NCBI RefSeq assembly: GCF_017873605.1
Contig: NZ_JAGGKI010000013.1
Location: 1 to 64,000 of the forward strand
Direction of reading: 5' to 3'
From: Paenibacillus lactis
GTDB taxonomy: Bacteria; Bacillota; Bacilli; Paenibacillales; Paenibacillaceae
DNA: 64,000 bases
The position numbers were made by a program, and so were the translations under genes. How positions within the stretch are numbered: the stretch's first letter is position 1; every line of letters begins with the position of its first letter. This document shows positions 1 to 7,892 of this stretch, in pieces. The notes beneath the pieces were generated by a model, which did no database searches, was not told the DNA's origin, and was given only the letters and a program-made list of their open reading frames with translations.

Positions 1-90
1 CCACTCATATTTTTGACACCCTTTCGTCTGCTTTGTTTCATTATCGTTTTATCACTAAGGGGTGTCCACTTTTTATTCTAGCTGCAAAAA

Positions 91-155
91 GGGACGTGTG
101 CGGGTGAAAGGGAGCTCCGCAGGCGCGGCAAGTCCTCAATAGGGACTTGTGTGTG
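91..155. repeat. 51-bp dispersed repeat, left copy
   Basis: GGGAC begins at 91 and again at 142, exactly 51 bp apart, with a GGAGCTCC palindrome at 111-118 between them. The same elements, order and period occur in the 2.4-copy array at 19349-19470. This copy is more diverged, reading AAGTCCTCAATAGGGACTT in its hairpin. It is non-coding and lies between the window edge and the 3' end of the first gene. Function unknown. Confidence 0.75.
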
Positions 156-181
156 CATCTTGCGTGCCGCTAAAAGTAAAC

Positions 182-844
182 TTACTTCATGTAGTGGGTC
201 GCATCATCGGCTAGTGTATATCGGTGATAGCGTTTTGCATTTGGATTAAGCGGTTTAATAAGCCCCTTAGCGAGTAAACTATGCATGATTTTAATAGACT
301 TGTTTCGAGAAATTTTGAAGTGTCGCCGTACGTCCGCAAGGGCGAATGGGGTGTGTAACGTGCTGAAATATCGCATGGCCTCTCGTTCATATAAGGATAA
401 CTCTGCTATTTTGGGCATGGTGTGACTGTAGTAATCAAGAATATCGGCCAATGAGTTTCTGCAAGTCTCCGGGCGCTTCTCGATATCATCCATGCTGAAT
501 GGCAGGTAGGATATCCCGAGCGCTGCCATGGTTCGAATTTTGCTTCTTTCGAAGCTGAACCGTTCACGGGTTATCGTTTCGGCGTGCGCAGCGAATCCCT
601 CACATTCCAAACCAAGCCGAAGCGGAGTATAAAAGACATCGATAAACAATGACACACCCGCGGAGTTCTTAATTCGATACTCCAGATCCACTCCTTGAAG
701 GGTGCCGAGGACTGGCAAGACAACATTCTTAATTAGAAGCTTAGTACCTGTCATATCCCGATTCAGCATTTCAAGGCGGCGTTTGTCGGTTGTGCTTTTT
801 TGTTCCTTGAGAAATAAATTGAACCTATCTTCAAAGCTAATCAT
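182..844 (-). CDS. PD-(D/E)XK nuclease-like protein with C-terminal winged helix
   Basis: 220 aa, not a family I can name. The start at 844 follows a strong GGAGGAC site; the longer frame back to 937 uses TTG, has no ribosome binding site and crosses a terminator-like hairpin. The central part (about residues 60-140) has the layout of small Vsr/DUF559-like nucleases: an Asp in FIDVFY, then LGLECEG, a His, an Arg-rich helix, and a LGISYLPFSMDDI strand. The last 60 residues (FALADVRRHFKISRNKSIKIMHSLLAKGLI) look like a winged helix. It could be a nuclease-fold DNA-binding regulator rather than an active enzyme. No partner gene is adjacent. The fold is inferred from motif layout only. Confidence 0.6.
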   Translation of the reverse strand: MISFEDRFNLFLKEQKSTTDKRRLEMLNRDMTGTKLLIKNVVLPVLGTLQGVDLEYRIKNSAGVSLFIDVFYTPLRLGLECEGFAAHAETITRERFSFERSKIRTMAALGISYLPFSMDDIEKRPETCRNSLADILDYYSHTMPKIAELSLYEREAMRYFSTLHTPFALADVRRHFKISRNKSIKIMHSLLAKGLIKPLNPNAKRYHRYTLADDATHYMK

Positions 845-870
845 AATGTCCTCCTTTTCAATCAGAGTAC

Positions 871-909
871 AAAAAAAGCCTCGATTGTTCCTGACGGAAC
901 TTTCGAGGC
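871..909 (-). terminator. Terminator-like hairpin in the leader of the first gene
   Basis: On the minus strand GCCTCGA (complement of 903-909) pairs with TCGAGGC (878-884). An inner GTTCC/GGAAC stem closes on a 4-nt loop, and seven T residues follow (871-877). It lies between a plausible promoter (953-981) and the start codon at 844, so it would end transcripts before the gene unless relieved. No minus-strand gene upstream needs a terminator here. Confidence 0.65.
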
Positions 910-952
910 GTTCTTCGCTAACGGTAATACTCTGCAATATTTACTTGATTTC

Positions 953-981
953 ATTCTACTGCATTTAGTTTACCAAGTAAA
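953..981 (-). promoter_or_regulatory. Putative SigA promoter of the nuclease-like gene
   Basis: Reading the minus strand, TTTACT (976-981) and TAGAAT (953-958) are separated by 17 bp. Transcription would start near 946 and run through the hairpin at 871-909. The -35 box is only a moderate match. Confidence 0.45.
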
Positions 982-1296
982 TGAATATGAAATTGCATTC
1001 TGTTCCGGGCAAGGTAAATGCGTAGCTTACAAATGATTTGTTGTGAAGGTCATCTGCCAGGTATGAGTGTGCGCCGTAAAAGTTAGCTAGCAAAGATCTA
1101 AATTGGACGGAGCAGCAGCGAGTATTTCAAGTGAGCGCCCTATCCGGAACGAAAATTCCCTTGTGCCTCAGCGAAATGAATACCGGCGGAAATGGTACAT
1201 AAACGGGATCAAGGTTATGCTGTTGGTCCCCTGACCGCGCATGAATTTACACAACTCCCCGCTCAAACCATTCCAGCAAAAATTTTGCGAGCACAG

Positions 1297-1325
1297 GCAC
1301 ATTTCTGGGCGAATGCACATACGAT
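1297..1325 (+). promoter_or_regulatory. SigE-type sporulation promoter of cwlJ
   Basis: GCACATT (1297-1303) and CATACGAT (1318-1325) are 14 bp apart. They match the mother-cell SigE consensus (ATATT-like -35, CATACAAT-like -10). The next gene, cwlJ, is SigE-dependent in Bacillus subtilis. The rest of 982-1358 holds no convincing gene. Confidence 0.65.
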
Positions 1326-1358
1326 ACAGAGTGATATCAAGGAAGCGAGGGGAAATCT

Positions 1359-1781
1359 GTGGCAGTCATCAATGTCAACTCAAACGATGTGGATCTGCTG
1401 GCTAGACTCATTCGCGCAGAGGCGGAGGGCGAAGGAGAGCAGGGGATGCTCATGGTGGGGAATGTCGGCGTAAATCGCATTCGCTCCAACTGCTTGGACT
1501 TTCAAGGCATCCGCACCATGAACCAAATGGTGTTTCAAAACCCGGGAGGATTTGAAGCCACACAAAAGGGATACTTTTATCAAAGAGCCCGGGATAGAGA
1601 TCGGCGGCTTGCTCAACGAGTCATCAACGGGGAACGAATCTGGCCTGCTTCTAACGCCCTCTGGTTCTTCCGCCCGGCTGGAGAATGCCCGGCAACCTGG
1701 TACAATCAGCAGAATACAGGGCGTTTCAAGGCGCACTGCTTCTTCACCCCGTCCTACGCCGATTGTCCGAGTGTGTTTTGA
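1359..1781 (+). CDS. cwlJ: Spore cortex-lytic enzyme CwlJ
   Basis: 140 aa, close to the usual length of CwlJ (about 142). The product is a spore-coat-located hydrolase of the Hydrolase_2 (SleB/CwlJ) family that degrades spore cortex peptidoglycan during germination, notably in response to Ca-dipicolinate. Diagnostic stretches are LIRAEAEGEGEQGMLMVGNV, YFYQRARD, RVINGERIWPAS, FRPAGECPATWYNQ and FKAHCFF. There is no signal peptide, as expected for a protein made in the mother cell. The start is GTG with a GAGGGG site 6-7 nt upstream. gerQ follows 51 bp downstream; GerQ is needed for CwlJ to assemble on the coat in B. subtilis. A SigE-like promoter lies about 35 bp upstream. Confidence 0.95.
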   Translation: MAVINVNSNDVDLLARLIRAEAEGEGEQGMLMVGNVGVNRIRSNCLDFQGIRTMNQMVFQNPGGFEATQKGYFYQRARDRDRRLAQRVINGERIWPASNALWFFRPAGECPATWYNQQNTGRFKAHCFFTPSYADCPSVF

Positions 1782-1832
1782 TTTATTCTGTAAACCACCG
1801 CATCTTGCGGGCATATAGAAGGAGGAATACTT

Positions 1833-2261
1833 ATGTTTAATCAAGGCGTGCCACCTGTGAATTACATGAATGGAGTTCGTTATCCGGGCGTACCAAGCCG
1901 TGGAACCGCAGGGTATACCGGAAATGTACCGCCACAAGTTTCAAGCGGGAGCCAAATTACGCAGGGAGGCGCCGTCATGCCGATGCCTCAATTCGAGCAG
2001 TCCTACGTTGAGAACATTCTTCGTCTGAATCTAGGCAAAACCGGCACCTTTTACATGACTTATGAAAATAACTCGCAGTGGAACGCCAAAGTGTTCACTG
2101 GCGTAATCGAAGCCGCTGGCCGCGATCATATCATTATCAGTGAGCGCTCAACCGGCCGTCGCATTCTTCTCCTGATGGTCAATCTCGACTATGTCGTGTT
2201 TGACGAGCCGCTTCAATACCAATATCCGGGTGTGATCGGCAACCCGCCGACCGGTCGGTAA
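1833..2261 (+). CDS. gerQ: Spore coat protein GerQ
   Basis: 142 aa. GerQ is an inner coat protein, cross-linked by transglutaminase in B. subtilis and required for CwlJ localisation and Ca-DPA germination. The first 55 residues are low-complexity and rich in Gly, Pro, Val and Gln. The conserved domain follows: SYVENILRLNLGKTGTFYMT, then a core ending LLLMVNLDYVVFDEPL. A GAAGGAGG site precedes the ATG. The gene directly follows cwlJ and is closed by the hairpin at 2291-2324, so the two probably form one sporulation operon. Confidence 0.93.
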   Translation: MFNQGVPPVNYMNGVRYPGVPSRGTAGYTGNVPPQVSSGSQITQGGAVMPMPQFEQSYVENILRLNLGKTGTFYMTYENNSQWNAKVFTGVIEAAGRDHIIISERSTGRRILLLMVNLDYVVFDEPLQYQYPGVIGNPPTGR

Positions 2262-2290
2262 ATCCGATCATATTCACCGCTCGCTAATGT

Positions 2291-2324
2291 AACCTTCGCT
2301 TCCCTGGGAAAGCGAAGGTTATTT
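2291..2324 (+). terminator. Terminator of cwlJ-gerQ
   Basis: AACCTTCGCTT pairs with AAGCGAAGGTT across a short loop. Only a weak ATTT tract follows. Confidence 0.7.
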
Positions 2325-2492
2325 AGCATGTGCAACGGGCTGCAGAGAAACCAGTGCTGACGTTTATCGAACATGAGGAACCAATTCTATCTGTTATTAA
2401 TAGAATATATCAATTCCCGGGAAACGAGGGTTAAGTGAAGAAAATCAAAACATAGCTTGTAACAACGCGTTTTAATGTCATAAGACAAAGTT

Positions 2493-2520
2493 TGACTGTG
2501 TATCGTAGTACTATATAATT
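2493..2520 (+). promoter_or_regulatory. SigA promoter of the CNNM-type gene
   Basis: TTGACT (2493-2498), 16 bp, then a perfect TATAAT (2515-2520). Transcription would begin near 2527, leaving a leader of about 160 nt before the start codon. Confidence 0.7.
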
Positions 2521-2526
2521 ACTTAT

Positions 2527-2686
2527 ATAGCTCGTAAACGTCGGAATAAGATAAGGAGATGAGTCCATTGGGAAGTTGACGCTTTGTCCGAACAGGTCGT
2601 TATGCTTAATGGCACCACACATTTTTAATAACCGAAGGAGGTGTTCCTGTTCGTCATCGCATCTGGAATGACGGATAGGAGATCGA
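2527..2686 (+). promoter_or_regulatory. Structured 5' leader of the CNNM-type gene
   Basis: A perfect 8-bp inverted repeat, CGAACAGG (2589-2596) and CCTGTTCG (2646-2653), encloses further complementary segments (GTTAT with ATAAC, CACC with GGTG). I could not match it to the M-box, yybP-ykoY, T-box or other leader consensus sequences I know. It may be a cation-responsive element or simply a long untranslated region. Confidence 0.35.
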
Positions 2687-4006
2687 TTGAGTGACCCCTT
2701 ACCGAGTTTGATTAGTCTTACCTTGGTATTGTTTCTCGTATTGTTAAACGGTTTTTTTGTATCGGCTGAAATCGCTTTGGTTAAAGTGAAGAGCAGTCGA
2801 ATTGATGCATTAGCTGAAGAAGGGCATCGGAACGCAAGGTATGCCCAGAAAATATTAAGAAATCTGGACGGATATGTATCGGCCTGCCAGTTCGGCATAA
2901 CCTTGGTGTCGATTGGACTCGGGTGGATCGGCGAACGGACGATATCCTCCCTGATCTCGCCATGGTTTACCGGAATCGGCTGGAGCGAAACGGCCATCCA
3001 TGCGGTATCTCTGGTGATTGCATTCGTACTTATCTCCATCATGCACATTGTGTTCGGGGCGCTAGCGCCAAAAACGGTTGCTGTCCGCAAGGCAGAACGA
3101 ATTGCGCTGTTATCTTCAGCACCGCTCAGCGTATTTTACAAGATTATGTTTCCTTTTATCTGGTTCGTCAACGGATTCTCGAATACCATTCTGCGCCTGT
3201 TCCGCATGCAGCCGGTGGTTGAACGGAACGTTCACACCGAAGAAGAGCTTCGGGATATGATGAAGGAGAGCAGTGAGATCGGCCTGATCGATAATACGGA
3301 AATGACGCTGGTCGACAATATCTTCGAATTCTCCGATACGACAGCCCGAGAAATCATGATTCCCCGAACTGAAATGATCTGTCTCTACAACAATTTGCCG
3401 ATGGAAGAAAATATGAAGATCGCCAGCGAAGGCATGCGGACCAGATATCCCGTCTGTGATGAAGATAAAGACCATATTATTGGCTTCATTCATATTAAAG
3501 ACTTGATGCGTGGACACATCCGTGACCAGCTTTCCTTGATTCGTCCGATTCTCGCCGTGCCTGAATCGATCAAGATTAGCGAGCTTCTGCGCAGAATGCA
3601 GCGAAGCAAGACGCAGATCGCAATTCTCATTGATGAATACGGCGGTACTTCCGGTCTGGTAACATTGGAGGACATTATGGAAGAGATCGTCGGCGAAATT
3701 CAGGACGAATTCGATGAAGAGCGGCCGGGAATTGAGTTGGTGGGGGAGGATGAATACTCCATCGACGGATTGATGCTGATTGAAGAAATTAACGAACAGT
3801 TTGGTCTGGATATGGAAACGGAGGACTACGACACCATCGGTGGATGGCTGTCATCGCGTCTGGAAGTTTTGCATCCGCATAAAGGCCAATTCGTCATGTA
3901 CGGAGATTATTCGTTCATGATTGAGGAGACGGAAAATAAACGAATCTCGCGCATCCGCCTTGCAAGACAGCAGCAGGAGCTGCTGCAAGAGGAAGCAGGG
4001 GCTTAA
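2687..4006 (+). CDS. CNNM/HlyC-CorC family transporter (hemolysin-like)
   Basis: 439 aa membrane protein with the full DUF21 - CBS pair - CorC_HlyC layout. The N-terminal membrane domain has about four segments, starting LVLFLVLLNGFFVSAEIALV and including the GALAPKT motif. Two CBS domains follow from about residue 205 (REIMIPRTEM...; ILIDEYGGTSGLVTLEDIMEEIVGEI), then a C-terminal CorC_HlyC domain (DGLMLIEEINEQFG...YDTIGGWL). Relatives act in magnesium, cobalt or other divalent cation homeostasis; the hemolysin name is historical. The start is TTG with AGGAG about 5 nt upstream. It is a single-gene transcript with its own promoter, long leader and terminator. Which ion it handles cannot be read from sequence. 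Confidence 0.9.
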   Translation: MSDPLPSLISLTLVLFLVLLNGFFVSAEIALVKVKSSRIDALAEEGHRNARYAQKILRNLDGYVSACQFGITLVSIGLGWIGERTISSLISPWFTGIGWSETAIHAVSLVIAFVLISIMHIVFGALAPKTVAVRKAERIALLSSAPLSVFYKIMFPFIWFVNGFSNTILRLFRMQPVVERNVHTEEELRDMMKESSEIGLIDNTEMTLVDNIFEFSDTTAREIMIPRTEMICLYNNLPMEENMKIASEGMRTRYPVCDEDKDHIIGFIHIKDLMRGHIRDQLSLIRPILAVPESIKISELLRRMQRSKTQIAILIDEYGGTSGLVTLEDIMEEIVGEIQDEFDEERPGIELVGEDEYSIDGLMLIEEINEQFGLDMETEDYDTIGGWLSSRLEVLHPHKGQFVMYGDYSFMIEETENKRISRIRLARQQQELLQEEAGA

Positions 4007-4019
4007 ACTGGGTGTTATA

Positions 4020-4056
4020 AGAAACAACGACAATAATTGTCGTTGTTTCTTTTTAT
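4020..4056 (+). terminator. Terminator of the CNNM-type gene
   Basis: AGAAACAACGACAAT pairs with ATTGTCGTTGTTTCT, followed by TTTTT. It is a long perfect stem. Confidence 0.9.
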
Positions 4057-4168
4057 TTGCAGAAAAGTTTCAAAAAATATATCAAAAGATGAAGAAAACG
4101 ATAAGATTGCATTAATAGACTATGTTAAAATATGGATGTTCCTATCAAATTGAGAGAAAGGTGATGTT

Positions 4169-4663
4169 ATGTCAAACGTACGCAGTCCTAAACGTATGGT
4201 CTCCGCTCTTGCAGTAAGTGCACTTTTAAGTTTAACCTTGGCGGGAGGGGCTTACGCGGATTCGGCTACAGACATTGCACCCGGTGCCTTAACTCCTCCG
4301 CCACCAGTGGAATTGAACGTGAATTCTATGAATCTGATGGCCAACAACTATCTTACGAGTTACTACTCTTCGATCAGCAAGGCTAGCAGCTCGCAGGTCA
4401 GCGTTTATGGCTCTACGAGTGCCGGACAAGCCGTCGACGCCATTGGCATCCAGTTCGTCCTTCAGCGATGGACGGGAACCGCGTGGGTCGATGCAGGCGC
4501 GTCTTCCGATAACGGGACGAACAAAGCTTCCCACAGCGCTACCAAGACATTCAGCGTGACTCAGGGCTATTATTATCGTGCCAAGACTACGCATTGGATC
4601 AACGAGAATGGTACATATGAAGATGGGGTTTATTATACGAATTCCTTGCTGGTAGAAAAATAA
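4169..4663 (+). CDS. Small secreted protein of unknown function
   Basis: 164 aa. A typical signal peptide is visible: basic start (SPKRM), hydrophobic ALAVSALLSLTLAGG, then AYA-D cleavage near residue 31. The mature protein begins with a proline-rich ALTPPPP stretch. It continues as a small Ser/Thr/Tyr-rich domain with no Cys, ending in a beta-rich part (FVLQRWTGTAWVDAG; YYYRAKTTHWI). I do not recognise a catalytic motif. It lies convergent with an ECF sigma/anti-sigma operon, whose anti-sigma factor has the same ALTPPPP sequence outside the membrane. A ribosome binding site GAGAAAGGTGATG precedes the ATG. Confidence 0.8.
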   Translation: MSNVRSPKRMVSALAVSALLSLTLAGGAYADSATDIAPGALTPPPPVELNVNSMNLMANNYLTSYYSSISKASSSQVSVYGSTSAGQAVDAIGIQFVLQRWTGTAWVDAGASSDNGTNKASHSATKTFSVTQGYYYRAKTTHWINENGTYEDGVYYTNSLLVEK

Positions 4664-4670
4664 GCATAAT

Positions 4671-4704
4671 GAAGAAGAGCACCCAATGAGGTGCTCTTCT
4701 TCTA
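4671..4704. terminator. Bidirectional terminator
   Basis: AAGAAGAGCACC pairs with GGTGCTCTTCTT around a CAATGA loop. It lies between two convergent genes and can serve both. Confidence 0.85.
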
Positions 4705-4735
4705 TACAACCGACTTCACACGCCTTGCGTGTGGC

Positions 4736-5551
4736 TTACCGGATGCCGTTCGCGATCTTGAGAAACTCTTCCTTCGAAATAAACCCGCTGATCATAACAA
4801 GGATCTGGTCATTATTATGCAGGAAACGAAGGTTTGTTTCCGTGATATAAGCAGCAGCTCCGGAATCCAGCTTCAGTGTGCCCGTTACCTCGCCGCCTAC
4901 GCTGATGGCTTTATCGGCGGTTATTTCGATAAAGCTTACATGGATTACTTTACCGTCCCCATTCATATATTCGAGTTTCAGATCCTCGATAGGGCCGTCT
5001 TCTGAATTGGAGATTCCTGACGCCTGGATGAACTCATAGCCATTAGGAATATAGCCGACTTCAGGAATCTTGAAATTCACGCGTTTCTGGGATTCGGTTA
5101 GGGATGCATCCGAATCGGTGAACTCATAGGTCTCGGTTTCAATCAGTTCGGCAGGTGGCACATATTCTTGACCAGGTACAGACGATACATCCGGCGGAGG
5201 CGGGGTGAGGGCTTTGCTCTCGTCAACAGGTGCTTTCTTGCCAAAGATTTGACCGGCTAAACCGTTGCCCCAATCCACAATCTGCTGATAAATCGGTGAT
5301 ACCGCTTGCGTGACCGTAGGCTGCGAGAACATGAAGGCGCCGAAAGCCATCGAAGCGGCAACAATTCCGGCATATTGAAATCTGCGCCGGCGTTTCTTGC
5401 GCTGGTTCAGCTTCTCAAGCTGCATCTTGACTTGCTGCCAGGATTGACGCTTGCTATCGTCGTTCGTAGGGTATGAGGAGCTAGAAGCTGCACGATCGAA
5501 GGCTTCATCAAAAGCCTCATTAAACCAATCATCGTATTTTTCGTTGCTCAT
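4736..5551 (-). CDS. Membrane anti-sigma factor with C-terminal DUF4367-like domain
   Basis: 271 aa single-pass membrane protein. The N-terminal 55 residues are charged and probably cytoplasmic, where they would bind the sigma factor. A basic cluster (RKKRRRRF) is followed by one membrane segment (YAGIVAASMAFGAFMFS, about 61-77). The outer part holds ALTPPPP and a domain with IPEVGYIPNGYEF and DQILVMISGFISKEEFLKIANGI, the layout of DUF4367-type domains. The start overlaps the 3' end of the sigma gene by 23 bp, which indicates translational coupling. I see no classical zinc-binding HxxxCxxC anti-sigma motif, so the binding mode is unknown. Confidence 0.75.
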   Translation of the reverse strand: MSNEKYDDWFNEAFDEAFDRAASSSSYPTNDDSKRQSWQQVKMQLEKLNQRKKRRRRFQYAGIVAASMAFGAFMFSQPTVTQAVSPIYQQIVDWGNGLAGQIFGKKAPVDESKALTPPPPDVSSVPGQEYVPPAELIETETYEFTDSDASLTESQKRVNFKIPEVGYIPNGYEFIQASGISNSEDGPIEDLKLEYMNGDGKVIHVSFIEITADKAISVGGEVTGTLKLDSGAAAYITETNLRFLHNNDQILVMISGFISKEEFLKIANGIR

Positions 5552-6119
5552 CTAATTCACCCCACTCTCTATATAGCATTTTCTTCACGGATTCCCTAGC
5601 TCGAAACAATCGCTGCTTGACGATCTCTTCCCGAGTATCGAGCAGGTCAGCAATTTCCTTGTAAGTCATGTTATGCTTCCAGCGGCACTCGATCAACAGC
5701 CGGTATTCCGGCTTTAACTGATCCAGGTATTGCACAATCGCCTCTTCCAGCATATTCGACTCCACCTGCTGCTCAACATTGGTGGAAGAAACCACCATTT
5801 CTTCTTCATTAATAAAAACACGTTCAACATCCACTTGGTTACGGTATTTTTTATTTTTTCGCAAATAATTCATGGTCGAATTTTTGGCGACGACCCGGAA
5901 CCATCCGCGCATCTTGCTCTCCATGTCAAATGTAGGCTTACTGGTAATGACTTTAATAAAGGATTCTTGAATTATATCCTCAACAGCAGCATGATCCCGG
6001 ACTACATACAAAATTTGTCCATACACAAGATCATAAAATTCATAATAGATTTCTTCCTGAATAGGTTCACTGAGTTCCGTGAAATCTGCTGCAAGGAGGA
6101 GTTGTAATCGGTTAGACAC
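5529..6119 (-). CDS. ECF RNA polymerase sigma factor
   Basis: 196 aa. Region 2 is visible in EEIYYEFYDLVYGQILYVVRDHAAVEDIIQESFIKV and the Trp-containing GWFRVVAKNSTMNYLRK. Region 4 is visible in LKPEYRLLIECRWKHNMTYKEIADLLDTREEIVKQRLFRARESVKKML. I chose the GTG start at 6119 because AGAGAGGGG sits about 8 nt upstream; the frame stays open to 6209 but lacks a good site there. The next gene encodes its probable membrane anti-sigma factor. The regulon is unknown; the neighbouring secreted protein is a candidate target. Confidence 0.9.
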   Translation of the reverse strand: MSNRLQLLLAADFTELSEPIQEEIYYEFYDLVYGQILYVVRDHAAVEDIIQESFIKVITSKPTFDMESKMRGWFRVVAKNSTMNYLRKNKKYRNQVDVERVFINEEEMVVSSTNVEQQVESNMLEEAIVQYLDQLKPEYRLLIECRWKHNMTYKEIADLLDTREEIVKQRLFRARESVKKMLYREWGELDEQRKIR

Positions 6120-6355
6120 GCGATATTCCCCTCTCTGGTGTAACCATCCTATTTCTCTCATCATTTTACAACACATTGAAAGAAAAAGCCCTATGATTTC
6201 AATTAACAATTACAGTAAGAGACTCTTATAAGAATATGCCGGCGGTCTTCACGATATTATCGGGTAAATCATTCAGGGTCGAACAAGCTGGGTTGAATAG
6301 AAGGGGATAGGCAGGACATGAGAATGCTGGAACACCAGTTAAGGAGGGCATGAGT

Positions 6356-6505
6356 ATGCTGAAACAGCAATCAAGCAAAAGAGGCCGTCCCGGTAGAAAA
6401 CTCCACGTTTGGACAGCCCCTGTGCCACATTCAGATGAGGTTGTAACGATGATCAAGTTGAGCCAAGGCTTTTTAGAGAATGAGCTTATGCCCAGTTTCC
6501 GTTAA
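6356..6505 (+). CDS. Possible small protein, 49 aa
   Basis: A short frame beginning MLKQQSSKRGRPGRKLHVW and ending ENELMPSFR. It has a strong AAGGAGG site at 6341-6347, well spaced from the ATG at 6356; an in-frame ATG at 6350 is too close. It runs into the 3' end of the convergent aminopeptidase gene by about 20 bp. The N-terminus is basic and there is no membrane segment. No family recognised; it may be spurious. Confidence 0.4.
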   Translation: MLKQQSSKRGRPGRKLHVWTAPVPHSDEVVTMIKLSQGFLENELMPSFR

Positions 6506-7715
6506 TGAAGACAGGCTCTTCTCTGCCGTCACGGGTAATGCCGGTAATTTGCAAATCTTTGGAGCCCATCATGAAATCGACATGCGTAATACTGGAGTTC
6601 AAACCGTGTTCCTGAAGCTGTTCAGGTGTCATCGTCTTGCCTCCTTCGAGGTTAAAGGCATACGCGCTGCCAATGGCGAGATGACACGAGGCATTTTCAT
6701 CAAACAGGGTGTTGTAGTACAGTATTCCGCTTTCGGATATCGGTGAGCGATAAGGCACGAGAGCGACTTCACCCAAGTAATGCGAGCCTTCGTCCATAGA
6801 AATGAGACGGGACAGTGTATCCTCGCCTTGCTCGGCAGAGAAGTTGACGATACGCCCGTTCTCGAAGGTCAGGGAGAAATTGTCGATAATGTTACCGCCA
6901 TAGCTGAGCGGCTTCGTGCTGCGAACCGTTCCGTTGACTCCGGTTTTGAGCGGAGCCGTGAATACTTCTTCTGTCGGGATGTTGGCCACAAAGCGCTCGC
7001 CCTTTTCATTATGACTGCCGGCTTGTGCCCAAATATGCCCTTCCGGCAGCTCGATTGTGAGATCGGTCCCGGGGGATGTAAACCGCAGCTTGCTGTATTT
7101 CTTTTGGTTCAACTCATCAGATTTGCGCTGAAGCGTTGCGATATGATCTTCCCAGGCTTGGATCGGATCCTCAAGATCGGCACGCACGGCGTGAAAGATG
7201 GCATCCCACATTTTATCCACCTGTTGTTCTTGGGGAACGTCAGGGAACACCTTGGCGGCCCAATCGGGCGAGGCGTAAGCAAGACCCGTCCAGCTCATTT
7301 TATCCGCTTGCTGGTATTGACGGTATTTCGACATGGCGGCGCCGTACGTGCGTTGATAATTGGAAATCCGCTCCGGGTCTACGCCTTTAAGCAGATCCGG
7401 ATTTGAGGACAGGATCGTTAGAAATGCGGCCCCCTGCTCCGCGAGCTCCGTAACTTCCTCCACATAGTATTTCGGCGGTTCAAGAAAGGATTCGTCCGGC
7501 GCCAAATCGTAACGGATCCGGTTGACAACCTCATCACTGTAATTCACCTTTACCAGCTTGGCACCGATCTCATAAGCCTTCTTCACGATCAGGCGCACGA
7601 GCGGGGCAGCATCAATCATGGCATTGACGACAAGCGTCTGGCCAGGCTGCACATTGGCACCGACTTTTACGGCAAGTTCTGCGTAATTTTCTAATTTTTG
7701 TTCAAAGCTTAGCAT
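6486..7715 (-). CDS. M29 family aminopeptidase
   Basis: 409 aa, the usual length of thermophilic-type metalloaminopeptidases (AmpS/PepS). These are cytoplasmic, two-metal enzymes removing N-terminal residues from peptides. Recognisable blocks include KLENYAELAVKVGANVQPGQ at the start, the GTDLTIELPEGHIWAQAGS block, FVANIPTEEVFTAP with metal-binding Glu, FDENASCHLAIG and THVDFMMGS near the end. The ATG at 7715 has a GGAGGATC site; the frame extends to 7790 without one. The protein strongly resembles the next gene upstream, so the two are tandem paralogues, but a hairpin between them allows separate expression. Confidence 0.93.
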   Translation of the reverse strand: MLSFEQKLENYAELAVKVGANVQPGQTLVVNAMIDAAPLVRLIVKKAYEIGAKLVKVNYSDEVVNRIRYDLAPDESFLEPPKYYVEEVTELAEQGAAFLTILSSNPDLLKGVDPERISNYQRTYGAAMSKYRQYQQADKMSWTGLAYASPDWAAKVFPDVPQEQQVDKMWDAIFHAVRADLEDPIQAWEDHIATLQRKSDELNQKKYSKLRFTSPGTDLTIELPEGHIWAQAGSHNEKGERFVANIPTEEVFTAPLKTGVNGTVRSTKPLSYGGNIIDNFSLTFENGRIVNFSAEQGEDTLSRLISMDEGSHYLGEVALVPYRSPISESGILYYNTLFDENASCHLAIGSAYAFNLEGGKTMTPEQLQEHGLNSSITHVDFMMGSKDLQITGITRDGREEPVFINGNWA

Positions 7716-7843
7716 GGATGATCCTCCAATTCTTAGCGTATTTCCGAAGGTCCCCGCAAAAGTTAAGGAATTATGCTTGCGCCTCCACAATCTCTTTACG
7801 AATCGACCTCAGGTCAATAAAAGGTGAAGCTTAGCTTGTTAAG

Positions 7844-7872
7844 AAAGCAGCTGCTTAGGAAGCAGCTGCTTT
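7844..7872. terminator. Terminator between the two M29 genes
   Basis: AAAGCAGCTGCTT (7844-7856) and AAGCAGCTGCTTT (7860-7872) form a near-perfect hairpin. Each arm is itself partly palindromic. It ends the upstream M29 transcript. Confidence 0.75.
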
Positions 7873-7892
7873 ATGTACGATTCATCGAGTGC

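Noticed and set aside
1192..1473. Plus-strand open frame of 93 codons before cwlJ
   Set aside because: It has no ribosome binding site, covers the SigE promoter and overlaps cwlJ by over 100 bp in another frame.
2527..2686. M-box or yybP-ykoY riboswitch
   Set aside because: The conserved cores of these elements are not present in the leader.
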